From Candidatus Njordarchaeum guaymasense (GTDB lineage: Archaea; Asgardarchaeota; Njordarchaeia; Njordarchaeales; Njordarchaeaceae), in assembly GCA_030587605.1 (NCBI GenBank), contig JAUQYT010000235.1, positions 1 through 11,595 of the forward strand: a stretch of 11,595 bases of DNA, given 5' to 3'. How positions within the stretch are numbered: position 1 is the first letter of the stretch; each line of letters starts with the position of its first letter. This document shows positions 1 through 7,417 of the stretch, one piece after another. The notes under the pieces are model-generated. The model searched no databases. It was not told the origin of the DNA and saw nothing but the letters and a program-made list of their open reading frames with translations. A program made the position numbers and the translations under genes.

Positions 1-1
1 T

Positions 2-952
2 TATCCTCTAAATGACTATTTTCCTCTACTAAGAAAAGGAGTTCCCAAACCACTTCTATTCTCTCCAGAGCAAGCCCATTGGACCTTGGGCTCCATCAAA
101 GGGATGCCGAGAGACGATGACACTGACTACACGATCATGGCCCTCCACATCCTCGAAGAGAATGGCTTCGATTTCACGGCAAGCAACGTCGGAGAACAAT
201 GGCTAAGTCACCTGCCATACAACTCCGTCTTCACAGCAGAGAAAATCGCATACAAGAATCTCGTCGATGGACTTCTACCTCCTGAAACAGCAACAAAGAA
301 TAATCCATTCAGCGAGTGTATTGGAGCTCAAATCAGGGCAGACCTATGGGGCTATGCGTCTCCCGGGATGCCTGAATTAGCAGCGGAGTTCGCCTTCAGA
401 GATGCAGCTCTGTCACACGTCAGAGAAGGCATATATGGAGCCATGTTCTTCAGCAGCCTGATCGCGGCAGCATTCTCAAAATCTGACATCGAAGAACTCA
501 TCAAGATAGGATTAACTGAAATTCCAAAGGACTCTGAATTCTCAAGAATGGTTGAACAAACAATCACCTTAAGCAGAGAAAATAAGGAATGGAAAGAAGC
601 TTGGAGAAGAGTAGATGAATCCTATAGGAAGTTGCTCCCAATTCACACAATTAACAACGCAGCACTTGTTCTACTTGCGTTACTCTACGGGAGAGGAGAC
701 TTTGAGAAAAGCATAACGCTGTCGGTGATGGGAGGACTTGATACCGACTGCAACGGTGCTACTGCGGGGTCGATACTGGGTGTAGTCTTGGGTGCCGATC
801 AACTACCATCAAAATGGATTAGACCCATCAGTGATAAGATCGAAAGTGCCGTTCTAGGCTTCCACTCTTCCAGAATCTCGGACCTCGCCAGAAGGACATG
901 CACACTAGCTAAGTCAAACCTAGCTACGGGCAGAACCGATATCCATTTGTAG
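2..952 (+). CDS. ADP-ribosylglycohydrolase family protein, 5' end cut by window edge
   Basis: Members of this DraG/ARH-like all-helical family hydrolyse N- or O-glycosidic bonds of ADP-ribose and related nucleosides using two Mg ions held by Asp-rich motifs. Frame 2 is open from base 2 to the TAG at 950-952, so 316 residues are visible and the true start lies outside the window. A TTG at 86 is not a credible start, because the residues before it read into the conserved PRDDDTDYT segment (visible residues 36-44), the N-terminal metal motif. A central block GxxxRADLWGY..PGMPELAAEFA..DA.LSH..EGIYGAMF fits the family well. GGLDTDCNGATAGS (about 244-257) is the C-terminal metal-binding motif. All expected acidic residues are present, so activity is likely. 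The substrate cannot be told. Its neighbour is a Gfo/Idh/MocA oxidoreductase 97 bases downstream, which hints at sugar or nucleoside catabolism rather than protein de-ADP-ribosylation (inference). Confidence 0.88.
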   Translation, partial: YPLNDYFPLLRKGVPKPLLFSPEQAHWTLGSIKGMPRDDDTDYTIMALHILEENGFDFTASNVGEQWLSHLPYNSVFTAEKIAYKNLVDGLLPPETATKNNPFSECIGAQIRADLWGYASPGMPELAAEFAFRDAALSHVREGIYGAMFFSSLIAAAFSKSDIEELIKIGLTEIPKDSEFSRMVEQTITLSRENKEWKEAWRRVDESYRKLLPIHTINNAALVLLALLYGRGDFEKSITLSVMGGLDTDCNGATAGSILGVVLGADQLPSKWIRPISDKIESAVLGFHSSRISDLARRTCTLAKSNLATGRTDIHL

Positions 953-969
953 CACCACATTTATCACAA

Positions 970-977
970 TATATAAT
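970..977 (+). promoter_or_regulatory. TATA box for the Gfo/Idh oxidoreductase gene
   Basis: TATATAAT lies 80 bases before the TTG start at 1050. With the usual archaeal TATA-to-start-site distance of about 25 bases, transcription would begin near 1000 and give a leader of about 50 bases. An inverted repeat (987-1006) sits across that predicted start site. A second A/T-rich stretch at 1013-1026 could be an alternative box with a very short leader. Confidence 0.45.
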
Positions 978-1049
978 AAGATGTTTCCAAGAGAACGATT
1001 TCTTGGTAGACGTTTATCTATTATTTATGCTTGGATGGAGGCTTCCTAA

Positions 1050-2126
1050 TTGGATCAAAAGAATGTTCTCGGGGTTGGATTCATCGGTTGTGGTCAGATC
1101 TCAGATCTACATGCATTAGCGTACAAAGGCTTCAATAAAGCCAGGATTGTTGCAACATGCGATACTAACGAGACGAAAGCAAAAGATAAGGCCAAAGAGT
1201 GGGGCGCCACGAATTATTACACCGACTACAAGAAATTGCTTAAAGATCCCAAAGTCGATGTCATTGAGGTTCTTCTTCCACATCATCTTCACTGTGAGGT
1301 TACAGTAGCGGCTGCGGAAGCTGGGAAACACGTTTCAGTCCAAAAACCCATGGCAATAAGCATCAAAGAAGCTGATGCCATGGTTTCAGCGGCAAGGAAA
1401 GCAGGTGTAAAGTTAAAGGTATTTGAGAACTATGTTTTCTATCCCCCCCACATAAAGGCCAAGGAGCTAATGGATAAGAAAGAGATTGGAACACCCAGTG
1501 TCGTGGTAATGAGACTCGGGAACTGCGGAATTGGAGGCTGGAACATCCCAGGCGAAGTCTGGTCATGGCGATTCAACCCGAAAACTTGTGGCGGAGGACC
1601 AGTTGTCTTTGATCATGGCTACCACACATACTCTCTGGCAACTTATTTGCTAGGTGAGATCGATGAAGTGTTCGCATGGATCGATTGCATTGATGTAGCA
1701 GGACTGAAGCTTGATGCACCAGCACTTGTTCAATGGAAATACAGAACGAAGGGAACTTATGGAACATGGATTACTACTTGGTCTCCGGGATGCTATGTTA
1801 CAAGCAGATTCTACGGGGATGATGAGAGGCTCGAGATAACTGGAGACAAGGGTTACATTTTCGTTACCCGGTGCACCGGTCAACTCCTTGACCAGCCTCC
1901 CTTGATCCTCTATAAGTCAGACGGCAAGGCTGTCAACTACCACAACATCGAGTGCGAGTGGGATGCATCATTTAGAGATTCGGGACGGCATTTCATCAAC
2001 TGCATAATCGAGGACAAGGAACCAATACTTTCAGGAGAGCAAGGAACAAAGGTGCTAAGAGTCGGATTGGCAGCTCTTGAATCAGCTAAGGTAGGAAAAC
2101 CAGTCAAGACTGATTCAATAAGCTAA
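1050..2126 (+). CDS. Gfo/Idh/MocA-family NAD(P)-dependent oxidoreductase
   Basis: This family of soluble dehydrogenases oxidises or reduces sugars, inositols and related polyols with NAD(P). The 358 residues match the usual length. The N-terminal Rossmann fold shows GFIGCGQIS (10-18, dinucleotide loop). VQKPMA (97-102) is the EKP-type motif that ends the nucleotide domain; its Lys99 is the expected catalytic lysine, and Gln in place of Glu is a known variant. The C-terminal alpha/beta domain carries the DHGYH motif (188-192) with the conserved Asp and active-site His. The TTG start is chosen because an in-frame TAA (1047-1049) precedes it directly and GGAGG (1037-1041) lies 8 bases upstream. 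The substrate is unknown. Linkage to an ADP-ribosylglycohydrolase-family gene suggests processing of a sugar released from a glycoside or nucleoside (inference). No signal peptide or membrane segment is seen. Confidence 0.9.
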   Translation: MDQKNVLGVGFIGCGQISDLHALAYKGFNKARIVATCDTNETKAKDKAKEWGATNYYTDYKKLLKDPKVDVIEVLLPHHLHCEVTVAAAEAGKHVSVQKPMAISIKEADAMVSAARKAGVKLKVFENYVFYPPHIKAKELMDKKEIGTPSVVVMRLGNCGIGGWNIPGEVWSWRFNPKTCGGGPVVFDHGYHTYSLATYLLGEIDEVFAWIDCIDVAGLKLDAPALVQWKYRTKGTYGTWITTWSPGCYVTSRFYGDDERLEITGDKGYIFVTRCTGQLLDQPPLILYKSDGKAVNYHNIECEWDASFRDSGRHFINCIIEDKEPILSGEQGTKVLRVGLAALESAKVGKPVKTDSIS

Positions 2127-2229
2127 GCAATAAGCCTATCCACAGAACAAGAATGAAAAGAAATTAACTGCGACTATGATTCGAGAGAGCAGACCGTACT
2201 GGCTGAGCTCCCTCTCTTTCTATTTCTGT
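2127..2229. terminator. Convergent intergenic region with T-rich tracts on both strands
   Basis: This gap separates the oxidoreductase (+) from the MIP18 gene (-). Reading +, the tract CTCTCTTTCTATTTCTGT (2212-2229) is pyrimidine-rich and could act as an archaeal U-tract terminator. Reading -, the complement of 2146-2168 is also T-rich (TTTCTTTTC core). Weak pairing of GAGAGAG near 2183 with CTCTCT near 2212 is possible, but the loop is long. No gene is seen. Confidence 0.3.
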
Positions 2230-2532
2230 CTACTTGATACCTAGCTCTTTTCTCGCAGAAGGTGCTATTCTGTCTGGGGTCCATGGTGGGTCAAATACCA
2301 TTTCAACCTTGACGTCCTTCACGCCCTTGATAGCCTTTGTCTTGTCATTTACTTCCTGTTGCAGGTAACGATTCATTGGGCAATATGGGGTTGTGCAAGT
2401 CATCTTGACGCTAACGCTGTTGCTCTTGTCGATGGAGATATTGTAGATTAGTCCTAAGTCAACTATGTTGACTGGAATCTCGGGATCGTAGATTGACTCC
2501 AGAACCTTCATCACTTCTTCCTTTGTTACCAA
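2230..2532 (-). CDS. MIP18/DUF59 family Fe-S cluster assembly protein (SufT/PaaD-like)
   Basis: Small DUF59 proteins assist maturation of Fe-S proteins; SufT, the eukaryotic CIA factor CIAO2/MIP18 and PaaD are relatives. The 100 residues form one complete domain. DPEIP (16-20) with IVDLGLIY (23-30) is the N-terminal signature. TTPYCPM (47-53) carries the conserved Cys51, and FDPPWTPDR (80-88) is the C-terminal signature. The TTG start at 2530-2532 is supported by AGGAGGTG (complement of 2543-2550), the strongest Shine-Dalgarno in the window, 10 bases upstream. It lies 87 bases downstream of a methyltransferase on the same strand, close enough for co-transcription, although a T/A-rich stretch near 2589-2597 could supply its own promoter. 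A housekeeping role in Fe-S delivery is the most likely job; the client protein is unknown. Confidence 0.93.
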   Translation of the reverse strand: MVTKEEVMKVLESIYDPEIPVNIVDLGLIYNISIDKSNSVSVKMTCTTPYCPMNRYLQQEVNDKTKAIKGVKDVKVEMVFDPPWTPDRIAPSARKELGIK

Positions 2533-2542
2533 TGGCGGGAGA

Positions 2543-2550
2543 CACCTCCT
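2543..2550 (-). promoter_or_regulatory. Strong Shine-Dalgarno deciding the TTG start of the MIP18 gene
   Basis: The minus strand reads AGGAGGTG, complementary to eight bases of the archaeal 16S rRNA 3' end. The 10-base spacing to TTG (2530-2532) fixes the start in the absence of any nearby in-frame ATG. Confidence 0.75.
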
Positions 2551-2619
2551 TTCTGAACAAACATACCATATCTAATTCTACTTGAACAGTTAAAAACATG
2601 TAGTATTCCACTGACACAC

Positions 2620-3309
2620 TCATTCACTCGGCATTTGTTGAGGTAGACGAGGGCGCTTCGACAGTTCAAGGAGGAATACTGGAGCCACGTTGAAGGGAAC
2701 TTTCAGGTAGCGGTTTAGCAGCTTCATTTCCAATGGGACTCTTATAACTCTGTTCAGTTTCAATCCATGCTGAGTAAGCAGCCTCGCTAACTCGTTTGGT
2801 GAGTAGAGATTATAGGAAAGTCGCCCCGATATACTGTCAATCAACTCTCCTAGCTTTCCCAACAAACTAAGCTTGTTCACCTCAGTTGCGATAAGCCTCC
2901 CATTGGGTCTTAGTATCCGGACAACCTCAGTTGCCACCATTTCGGGTCTCCTGAATACACTGAAGGACAGGTTACTAACTACGATGTCAAAGTACTCAGT
3001 GTTAAATGGTGCTCTCTCAGCGTTAGCGCACTTAACATCGACCGTCGACCTGCCACCAGTTTTCTCAAGAAGTTCCCGCGAGCTAGCAGTTGCTTCCTTG
3101 ATTATATCAATTCCCACAATTATAGCTCCATTCGGTAGCAATCGAGAGAGTTTGGCCAATGTGTATCCCAATCCGCACCCCAAGTCAAGAATCTTGACAC
3201 TCTCGAAATCTATTTCTTTGAGACCAAGAATATAATCAATGACGTAGTCTTGCAACGATATCCTCCAGCTTGGTATGCCACGAACTAAATCAGGTTGAGT
3301 GTAGACCAT
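2620..3309 (-). CDS. Class I SAM-dependent methyltransferase
   Basis: A 229-residue Rossmann-fold methyltransferase of the Methyltransf_11/UbiE-like type, predicted soluble. Motif I LDLGCGLGY (41-49) binds S-adenosylmethionine. The acidic residue of motif II is in GID (66-68), which should hold the ribose hydroxyls. NAERAPF (96-102) is the adenine-contacting segment. FDIVVSNLSF (107-116) is the motif IV region, and RILRPNGRLIAT (131-142) is the typical strand-turn-strand after motif IV. The C-terminal part (about 150-229) has no recognised signature and probably sets the substrate, which could be a small molecule, lipid or quinone. The ATG start has AGAGGTTT about 11 bases upstream. The gene sits 99 bases downstream of TyrRS and 87 bases upstream of the MIP18 gene on the same strand. 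Nothing in the sequence ties it to either function. Confidence 0.88.
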   Translation of the reverse strand: MVYTQPDLVRGIPSWRISLQDYVIDYILGLKEIDFESVKILDLGCGLGYTLAKLSRLLPNGAIIVGIDIIKEATASSRELLEKTGGRSTVDVKCANAERAPFNTEYFDIVVSNLSFSVFRRPEMVATEVVRILRPNGRLIATEVNKLSLLGKLGELIDSISGRLSYNLYSPNELARLLTQHGLKLNRVIRVPLEMKLLNRYLKVPFNVAPVFLLELSKRPRLPQQMPSE

Positions 3310-3339
3310 ATCTCTACAAACCTCTGAGAAGTCTTGGAG

Positions 3340-3353
3340 AGATCGACCGATCT
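3340..3353. repeat. Short inverted repeat upstream of the methyltransferase gene
   Basis: AGATCG-AC-CGATCT has 6-base arms around a 2-base spacer, about 31 bases upstream of the methyltransferase ATG (3309). The geometry suits a dimeric regulator site better than an RNA hairpin. A site this short can occur by chance. Confidence 0.25.
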
Positions 3354-3408
3354 ATTGGGAGACATGATTTAGCTGGATAGAGAAAGAAGTCTAATCCCCT
3401 TAGGTCAA

Positions 3409-4515
3409 TCATCTAGTAATCGCAATCTTCTTCATTGCTTCCAAAGGCTCCGGATTCTTGGCGAAGTAGTCCCTTACAGGTTTCAGGATCTCTACAAGTC
3501 CCTCAGCGACAGCCCGTTTCAAGTCAAGTGGGTGAAGCTTTCCCTCAAGGTACATTTTCTCAAGTTCTGCGTAGCTTTGCAGTTCCAGCGAGCCTCCGTA
3601 CTTCGCGGGTCGCTTGATTTCAAGTGAAGCCTTCTTGTCTCTGAATACTATAAGACGAGCTATTTCCGTGATGGGGTTGCCTTCGACTTGTCTCGCGAGA
3701 CAGAAAGCCCCCTCAATCTTCTGCCTAATTTCCTCAGGTGAGTCATGTATTGTGATCGTGCTCTGAGGCAAGCTCTTCGACATCTTGCCAGCTATCCTCG
3801 CGCTGATCTTCGCATCCTCGTCGTACTCCATCCTCTGCTTCGCCTCCGTTAAACCTGGAAGCAGAGGCGTGTGAACGCATATGGGTAATCGCCACCCAAG
3901 TTTCTCACCCGCATCCCTAGCCAACATGTGAGCCTTCCTCTGGTCAAGCCCCGCTACTGCGACATGAAGGTCGAGGTCGAAGATGTCCGCCGCTTGCAGA
4001 GCGGGGTACCAGAGAAACGCTGCCTCAACATCCTCAGCCGTAATCTCACGTCCCAGTACGGGCAACGCTCTTCTCATCCTGTTGATAGTTGAGCTTCTCG
4101 CTATCTGAATCGCCTTGAACCAGTACTCAAACTTGTTCATGATTTCAGATGCCCGGACGTATCGAACCTTACTGGGATCTATACCCAGCGCTGTGAAGCC
4201 ATGCCTGAAGTAGTCCCCCGCAACCTTGATATTATCCCATTTTCCTCCAAGTTTCTTGTTTATGAAACTATGCGTATCAGCAAGGAACATTACGAAGTCA
4301 AACCCAGCTTCAATGAAGTCTTTGACCTTATTCCCACACACAAGTCCGGTGCCCAAATGCAGAAACCCGCTCAGCTCGAAACCCCAGTATCCTCTAGGTC
4401 TAGCCTTAGTTTCCAGGAGGGTTTTGAGTTCTTCCTTAGTTATTATCTCTTCAGTTCCTCTTGCTATCAGTTCCATCCTACGCGCCGGATCCATAGGTTC
4501 GATGCACCACATCAT
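3409..4515 (-). CDS. tyrS: Tyrosyl-tRNA synthetase, archaeal type
   Basis: This cytosolic class Ic aminoacyl-tRNA synthetase charges tRNA-Tyr with tyrosine. From memory its 368 residues align well with the Methanocaldococcus jannaschii enzyme. Tyrosine-pocket residues correspond: Tyr43 (in GYWGFELSG), Tyr170, Gln174 and Asp177 (in YPALQAADI) and Gln192 (in GLDQRK). The HIGH motif reads HLGT (53-56), with Thr for the second His, and KMSKS is intact at 244-248. About 20 charged residues sit before KMSKS that the M. jannaschii enzyme lacks. The C-terminal part (HPLDLKRAVAEGLVEIL) is the short archaeal form with no S4 domain. The double ATG at 4510-4515 is the longest start, with no good SD. ATG at 4492-4494 (residue 8) fits the family length better and has a GGTGC upstream, so the start is uncertain by 7 residues. 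The gene lies 93 bases after a tyrosine-decarboxylase-like gene. Confidence 0.95.
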   Translation of the reverse strand: MMWCIEPMDPARRMELIARGTEEIITKEELKTLLETKARPRGYWGFELSGFLHLGTGLVCGNKVKDFIEAGFDFVMFLADTHSFINKKLGGKWDNIKVAGDYFRHGFTALGIDPSKVRYVRASEIMNKFEYWFKAIQIARSSTINRMRRALPVLGREITAEDVEAAFLWYPALQAADIFDLDLHVAVAGLDQRKAHMLARDAGEKLGWRLPICVHTPLLPGLTEAKQRMEYDEDAKISARIAGKMSKSLPQSTITIHDSPEEIRQKIEGAFCLARQVEGNPITEIARLIVFRDKKASLEIKRPAKYGGSLELQSYAELEKMYLEGKLHPLDLKRAVAEGLVEILKPVRDYFAKNPEPLEAMKKIAITR

Positions 4516-4552
4516 TAATCGATTTAAACCTACTTAGCTTAACCTACTCACT

Positions 4553-4560
4553 CTATATAA
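4553..4560 (-). promoter_or_regulatory. TATA box for tyrS
   Basis: The minus strand reads TTATATAG, centred about 41 bases upstream of the first ATG (4515). Transcription would start near 4530, leaving a leader of roughly 15 bases with no strong SD. This fits a nearly leaderless mRNA or use of the internal ATG at 4494. It shows that tyrS need not depend on the decarboxylase transcript. Confidence 0.5.
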
Positions 4561-4608
4561 GATTCTTCTTCGATCATCCGCATCCATTGTCTGATCTAAT
4601 CAAGAATC

Positions 4609-6234
4609 CTACTTGAAAGCGATTTCTTTCCTTTTCCTATTGAGTTCCTCTACGAATGCTTCAAGATCGTGCTCACTTGTGTATGGGTTCATTATCCATA
4701 CCTTGATTCCTGTTAGCGAGACGGTCTCACTCCTTTTCTCCCATGGCTCATCCCTTACCTTAATTCCTGAGAGATCTTCAATCTTGCCCACAAGATATTG
4801 TCCATCTGACGTGACCCGACGATGAAGCTCATCCGTTGATGCGTTCAACTTCTTACGAGACTCTCCTTCTTTGTAGACAGAGAAGCAAAGCGCATTGAGG
4901 TCGACTTCATGCAGAATCTGGTAACCAGCATCTCGCAGGATGTCAGCTAACTTTCTCGTTAGACTGACACATCTACTTATTATCTTGCTGTAACCCTCCA
5001 CGCCAAGAGTCTTGAGACCAACCCAAAGACCAGCTGCACTGAATCCGGGGCGAGACCCCTCGATCGAGTAGGTGCGTGAATCCAGATATGGAACATTCAT
5101 CGATATTGACTCAAGATCAGACTTATCACGAAACAGGATGACGCTACACGGGTACCCGATAAACCCTAATTTATGTGGATCTAAAGTTATCGAGTCAGCT
5201 GCTTCCACTCCCGAAGCTTTCTCTCTAACTTCACTTATCCCCAGGGCAAAGCCTCCGATTGCGCCATCGATGTGAAGATGAAACTCATACTCGTCTCTTA
5301 GTCCTAATAATGCCCGGATTGGTTCAACAGTTCCAGTGTTAATCGTTCCCAATGCCGCAACCACTGAAAGGACCGTCCGGCTCTTTCCTTTACCCTTACG
5401 CGCCTTTTCATTAATCTTGGTAAGTGTTTCTGCGTATGCTTCCTTTGACGGTCTCAATTTGAACGCGATGCAAGACTCCTCGAAACTCCTAACCTCGTCT
5501 TCGTTAGCTACAGGAACTTCGACTATGCTCCTTTCCCCTAGACCGAGGATTCTCACAGCCTTTCTGATTGAGTAGTGGGCAGAAGCGGATGTCACGACTA
5601 CGCCTCTGGGAGCCTCGAATAGCCCAAGTTCCTTGAAAGACCGCTTCCTAGCAATGGCCATCTTCTGGTAGGTTTTCTCCCTTGCAACTAGCAAAGCCGT
5701 GAGATTTGATATTGTGCCACATGACAAAATATTACCGCCTGGTTCAGTATGACCTGTACCGTCAATGAATCCCACGAGCTTGGCGAGTTCGCTAATACAC
5801 TCCTTTTCCATTAATGTAGTTGAAGGTGAGGTCGCTGGAGACAAGTTGTTGGGGTTCTGCAACATGGTCATGAAAGAAGCCATGACAGCTGGGAGAAGAG
5901 GGGAGGGATGAATATTCATCAAGTTATTCTTGTTGAACCTCACATTTTCATACAGTAACCTCATACAAGACTCAACGTGCTTGTAGGCACGCGCAAAAGG
6001 CCTAACTCTAGTTTGCTCATCCAAAGCGGAAAGGAGTTTCCTGACCTCGTCTTTACTTGGAGTCGGCGAACCTTGGGCATACTTGCTTTTCCACCACAAT
6101 TCGAGCAACTTAATGGCATTCGAGAGATCCTCTTCAAACTGCTCGAAGTTTTCTCCCTCAGGATCCAAGAACATTGCTTTGATTGGCAATTCTTTTTCGC
6201 CGTTTAGACTCGAGTCTCGACCAGGATTCTTCAA
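4609..6234 (-). CDS. Group II PLP-dependent decarboxylase, tyrosine/glutamate decarboxylase-like
   Basis: A cytosolic PLP enzyme that should decarboxylate an amino acid such as tyrosine or another aromatic or acidic residue. Numbering from the TTG start (541 residues), the Schiff-base lysine is Lys355 in SITLDPHK, the PLP-stacking His is His220 in SASAHYS, and the pyridine-nitrogen Asp is Asp323 in HIDGA. A Gly/Ser phosphate site follows GGNILSCGT, and SRPGFSAAGLW lies after the lysine. The N-terminal stretch KAMFLDPEGEN and the block NPNNLSPATSPSTTLME recall, from memory, the long bacterial tyrosine decarboxylases more than the ~400-residue archaeal MfnA. The start is set at TTG 6232-6234 because GGAGG (complement of 6242-6246) lies exactly 7 bases upstream. 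The frame extends to ATG 6285, but that ATG has no close SD and would add a hydrophobic 17-residue leader. The gene follows an MBL-fold gene and precedes tyrS on the same strand. Confidence 0.88.
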   Translation of the reverse strand: MKNPGRDSSLNGEKELPIKAMFLDPEGENFEQFEEDLSNAIKLLELWWKSKYAQGSPTPSKDEVRKLLSALDEQTRVRPFARAYKHVESCMRLLYENVRFNKNNLMNIHPSPLLPAVMASFMTMLQNPNNLSPATSPSTTLMEKECISELAKLVGFIDGTGHTEPGGNILSCGTISNLTALLVAREKTYQKMAIARKRSFKELGLFEAPRGVVVTSASAHYSIRKAVRILGLGERSIVEVPVANEDEVRSFEESCIAFKLRPSKEAYAETLTKINEKARKGKGKSRTVLSVVAALGTINTGTVEPIRALLGLRDEYEFHLHIDGAIGGFALGISEVREKASGVEAADSITLDPHKLGFIGYPCSVILFRDKSDLESISMNVPYLDSRTYSIEGSRPGFSAAGLWVGLKTLGVEGYSKIISRCVSLTRKLADILRDAGYQILHEVDLNALCFSVYKEGESRKKLNASTDELHRRVTSDGQYLVGKIEDLSGIKVRDEPWEKRSETVSLTGIKVWIMNPYTSEHDLEAFVEELNRKRKEIAFK

Positions 6235-6241
6235 GATCCTT

Positions 6242-6246
6242 CCTCC
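6242..6246 (-). promoter_or_regulatory. Shine-Dalgarno deciding the decarboxylase start
   Basis: GGAGG on the minus strand is 7 bases before TTG 6232-6234. It argues against the upstream in-frame ATG at 6283-6285, which is only 6 bases after the stop of the preceding gene and lacks an SD at normal spacing. Confidence 0.6.
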
Positions 6247-6291
6247 AGTGACTACAAATGACCCTATCAATAAAACGACTGCCATACACGA

Positions 6292-7185
6292 CTAAGTGGC
6301 GACATACTCTCCCTTCTCGTAGCTCGCAGCGCCCGTCCTCAACAACCTCTCCAGATGCTTCCTGATCATCACTTCTTCCATGAGCTCGTATACCTCCTTC
6401 GGTTCCCCGAACTTTCCGTAGATAATCGCCTTATTTATGACCTCACGAAGTGTTCTTTCTTTCTCTAGGAATTCAAGTAGCTTTCTTTCTCTTTCAAAGA
6501 TCTTCTCCAAGAAGGTCTGAAGTTTTGTGCCAATGTCGCCTCTAATGATACCCTTGTGACCAGACACTGCGGTCTCCGCTTTCAACGAAGTCAACCTGCG
6601 TATTGAGGATATGAACTGATCTATATTTGAGTCAGCACAGCCGTACCACGGGCCGAAACTGCTCAAGTCGATATCAGCCAGGAAGAGTACCCCGCTTGAC
6701 TGGTCTAAGAAGCAACAGTGTCCAGCGGAGTGGCCGGGCGTGTGAATAACCTTCAAGTTTGTTTTACCAAGAGCGAAAATATATTCGTCAGTGATCTGCT
6801 CATTTATGTGGCAGTTCCGAAGATTGAGAAGTTCGAAGAAGGCTTTGTCATACGCTTCTTCTAAGTCTGTGCCTTTGACGAGATAGCGTTCCTTCAACTG
6901 GTCTAAGGATTCTATGGCGTCAACATCTAACGTATGGGCATAGAACTTCGCCTTCGGTAGGAGGAAGCTTCCTGCTGTGTGATCCTCATGGCAGTGTGAA
7001 AAGACTACATCAGAGATCTCCACTTCCTTAACAAGTTCGTTTAGAATGCTGCTCCCAACTCCTAAATCTACCATTAACTTGGTATCGTCACATATCAGTA
7101 TGGAATTTGCATACGGGTATCTTCCCATGTTCAGGCTCTGGACAAAATACAAGGTATCAGAAAGTTGAATTGTTGATTTCAACAT
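6292..7185 (-). CDS. Metallo-beta-lactamase-fold hydrolase
   Basis: A glyoxalase II/LACTB2-like binuclear metal hydrolase, probably acting on a thioester, phosphodiester or similar bond; the substrate is unknown. From ATG 7185 it has 297 residues. The order is strand LYFVQSL, MVDLG, then the metal motif HCHEDH (residues 64-69), TPGHSAGH with metal-ligand His152, ADIDL with bridging Asp171, and SGHKG with His210. A long charged helix and a short C-terminal helical region follow. The frame stays open to a GTG at 7407 (371 residues). That GTG is not chosen because the TATA box at 7418-7427 would start transcription downstream of it, the extra 74 residues resemble no family part, and ATG 7185 has AGGA 7 bases upstream. 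ATG 7308 is a further alternative. The decarboxylase follows on the same strand, which suggests coexpression. Confidence 0.85.
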   Translation of the reverse strand: MLKSTIQLSDTLYFVQSLNMGRYPYANSILICDDTKLMVDLGVGSSILNELVKEVEISDVVFSHCHEDHTAGSFLLPKAKFYAHTLDVDAIESLDQLKERYLVKGTDLEEAYDKAFFELLNLRNCHINEQITDEYIFALGKTNLKVIHTPGHSAGHCCFLDQSSGVLFLADIDLSSFGPWYGCADSNIDQFISSIRRLTSLKAETAVSGHKGIIRGDIGTKLQTFLEKIFERERKLLEFLEKERTLREVINKAIIYGKFGEPKEVYELMEEVMIRKHLERLLRTGAASYEKGEYVAT

Positions 7186-7417
7186 CTCTAGTTCCTGCTC
7201 AAGCCAAACGTTATCAACAAGTAACAACCTTGTTGGTATCTCGCTCAAAAGATAAAACTGTTGTTTTGGAGCTGACAGCGTTTTGTTGAGAATTTTGCAA
7301 CATCCCATCAAAGCTTTCCAACGAATCGCAACATTGAAAAGGAAGGGGGCAGCAATCTTATTCTCACCAAAGAATCTGTTGCGGAACCTCAGATCGACAA
7401 TTGGCACCCTCTCAAAC

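Noticed and set aside
352..567. Minus-strand open frame inside the ADP-ribosylglycohydrolase gene
   Set aside because: It lies fully within a gene with clear family motifs on the other strand and has no family signal of its own.
1116..1883. Several minus-strand open frames opposite the oxidoreductase gene
   Set aside because: They are antisense shadows of a conserved coding sequence with no SD or recognisable domain.
2180..2220. Possible hairpin terminator between GAGAGAG and CTCTCT
   Set aside because: The arms are 6 bases with a long loop and imperfect inner pairing. Archaeal termination relies on T-tracts, so only the tracts were kept.
4201..4537. Plus-strand open frames opposite the 5' part of tyrS
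   Set aside because: They overlap the conserved HIGH-motif region of tyrS and have no homology features.
6235..6285. Hydrophobic N-terminal segment of the decarboxylase frame as a membrane anchor or signal peptide
   Set aside because: It exists only if the ATG at 6285 is used. A GGAGG at ideal spacing before TTG 6234 lies inside this segment, and group II decarboxylases are soluble.
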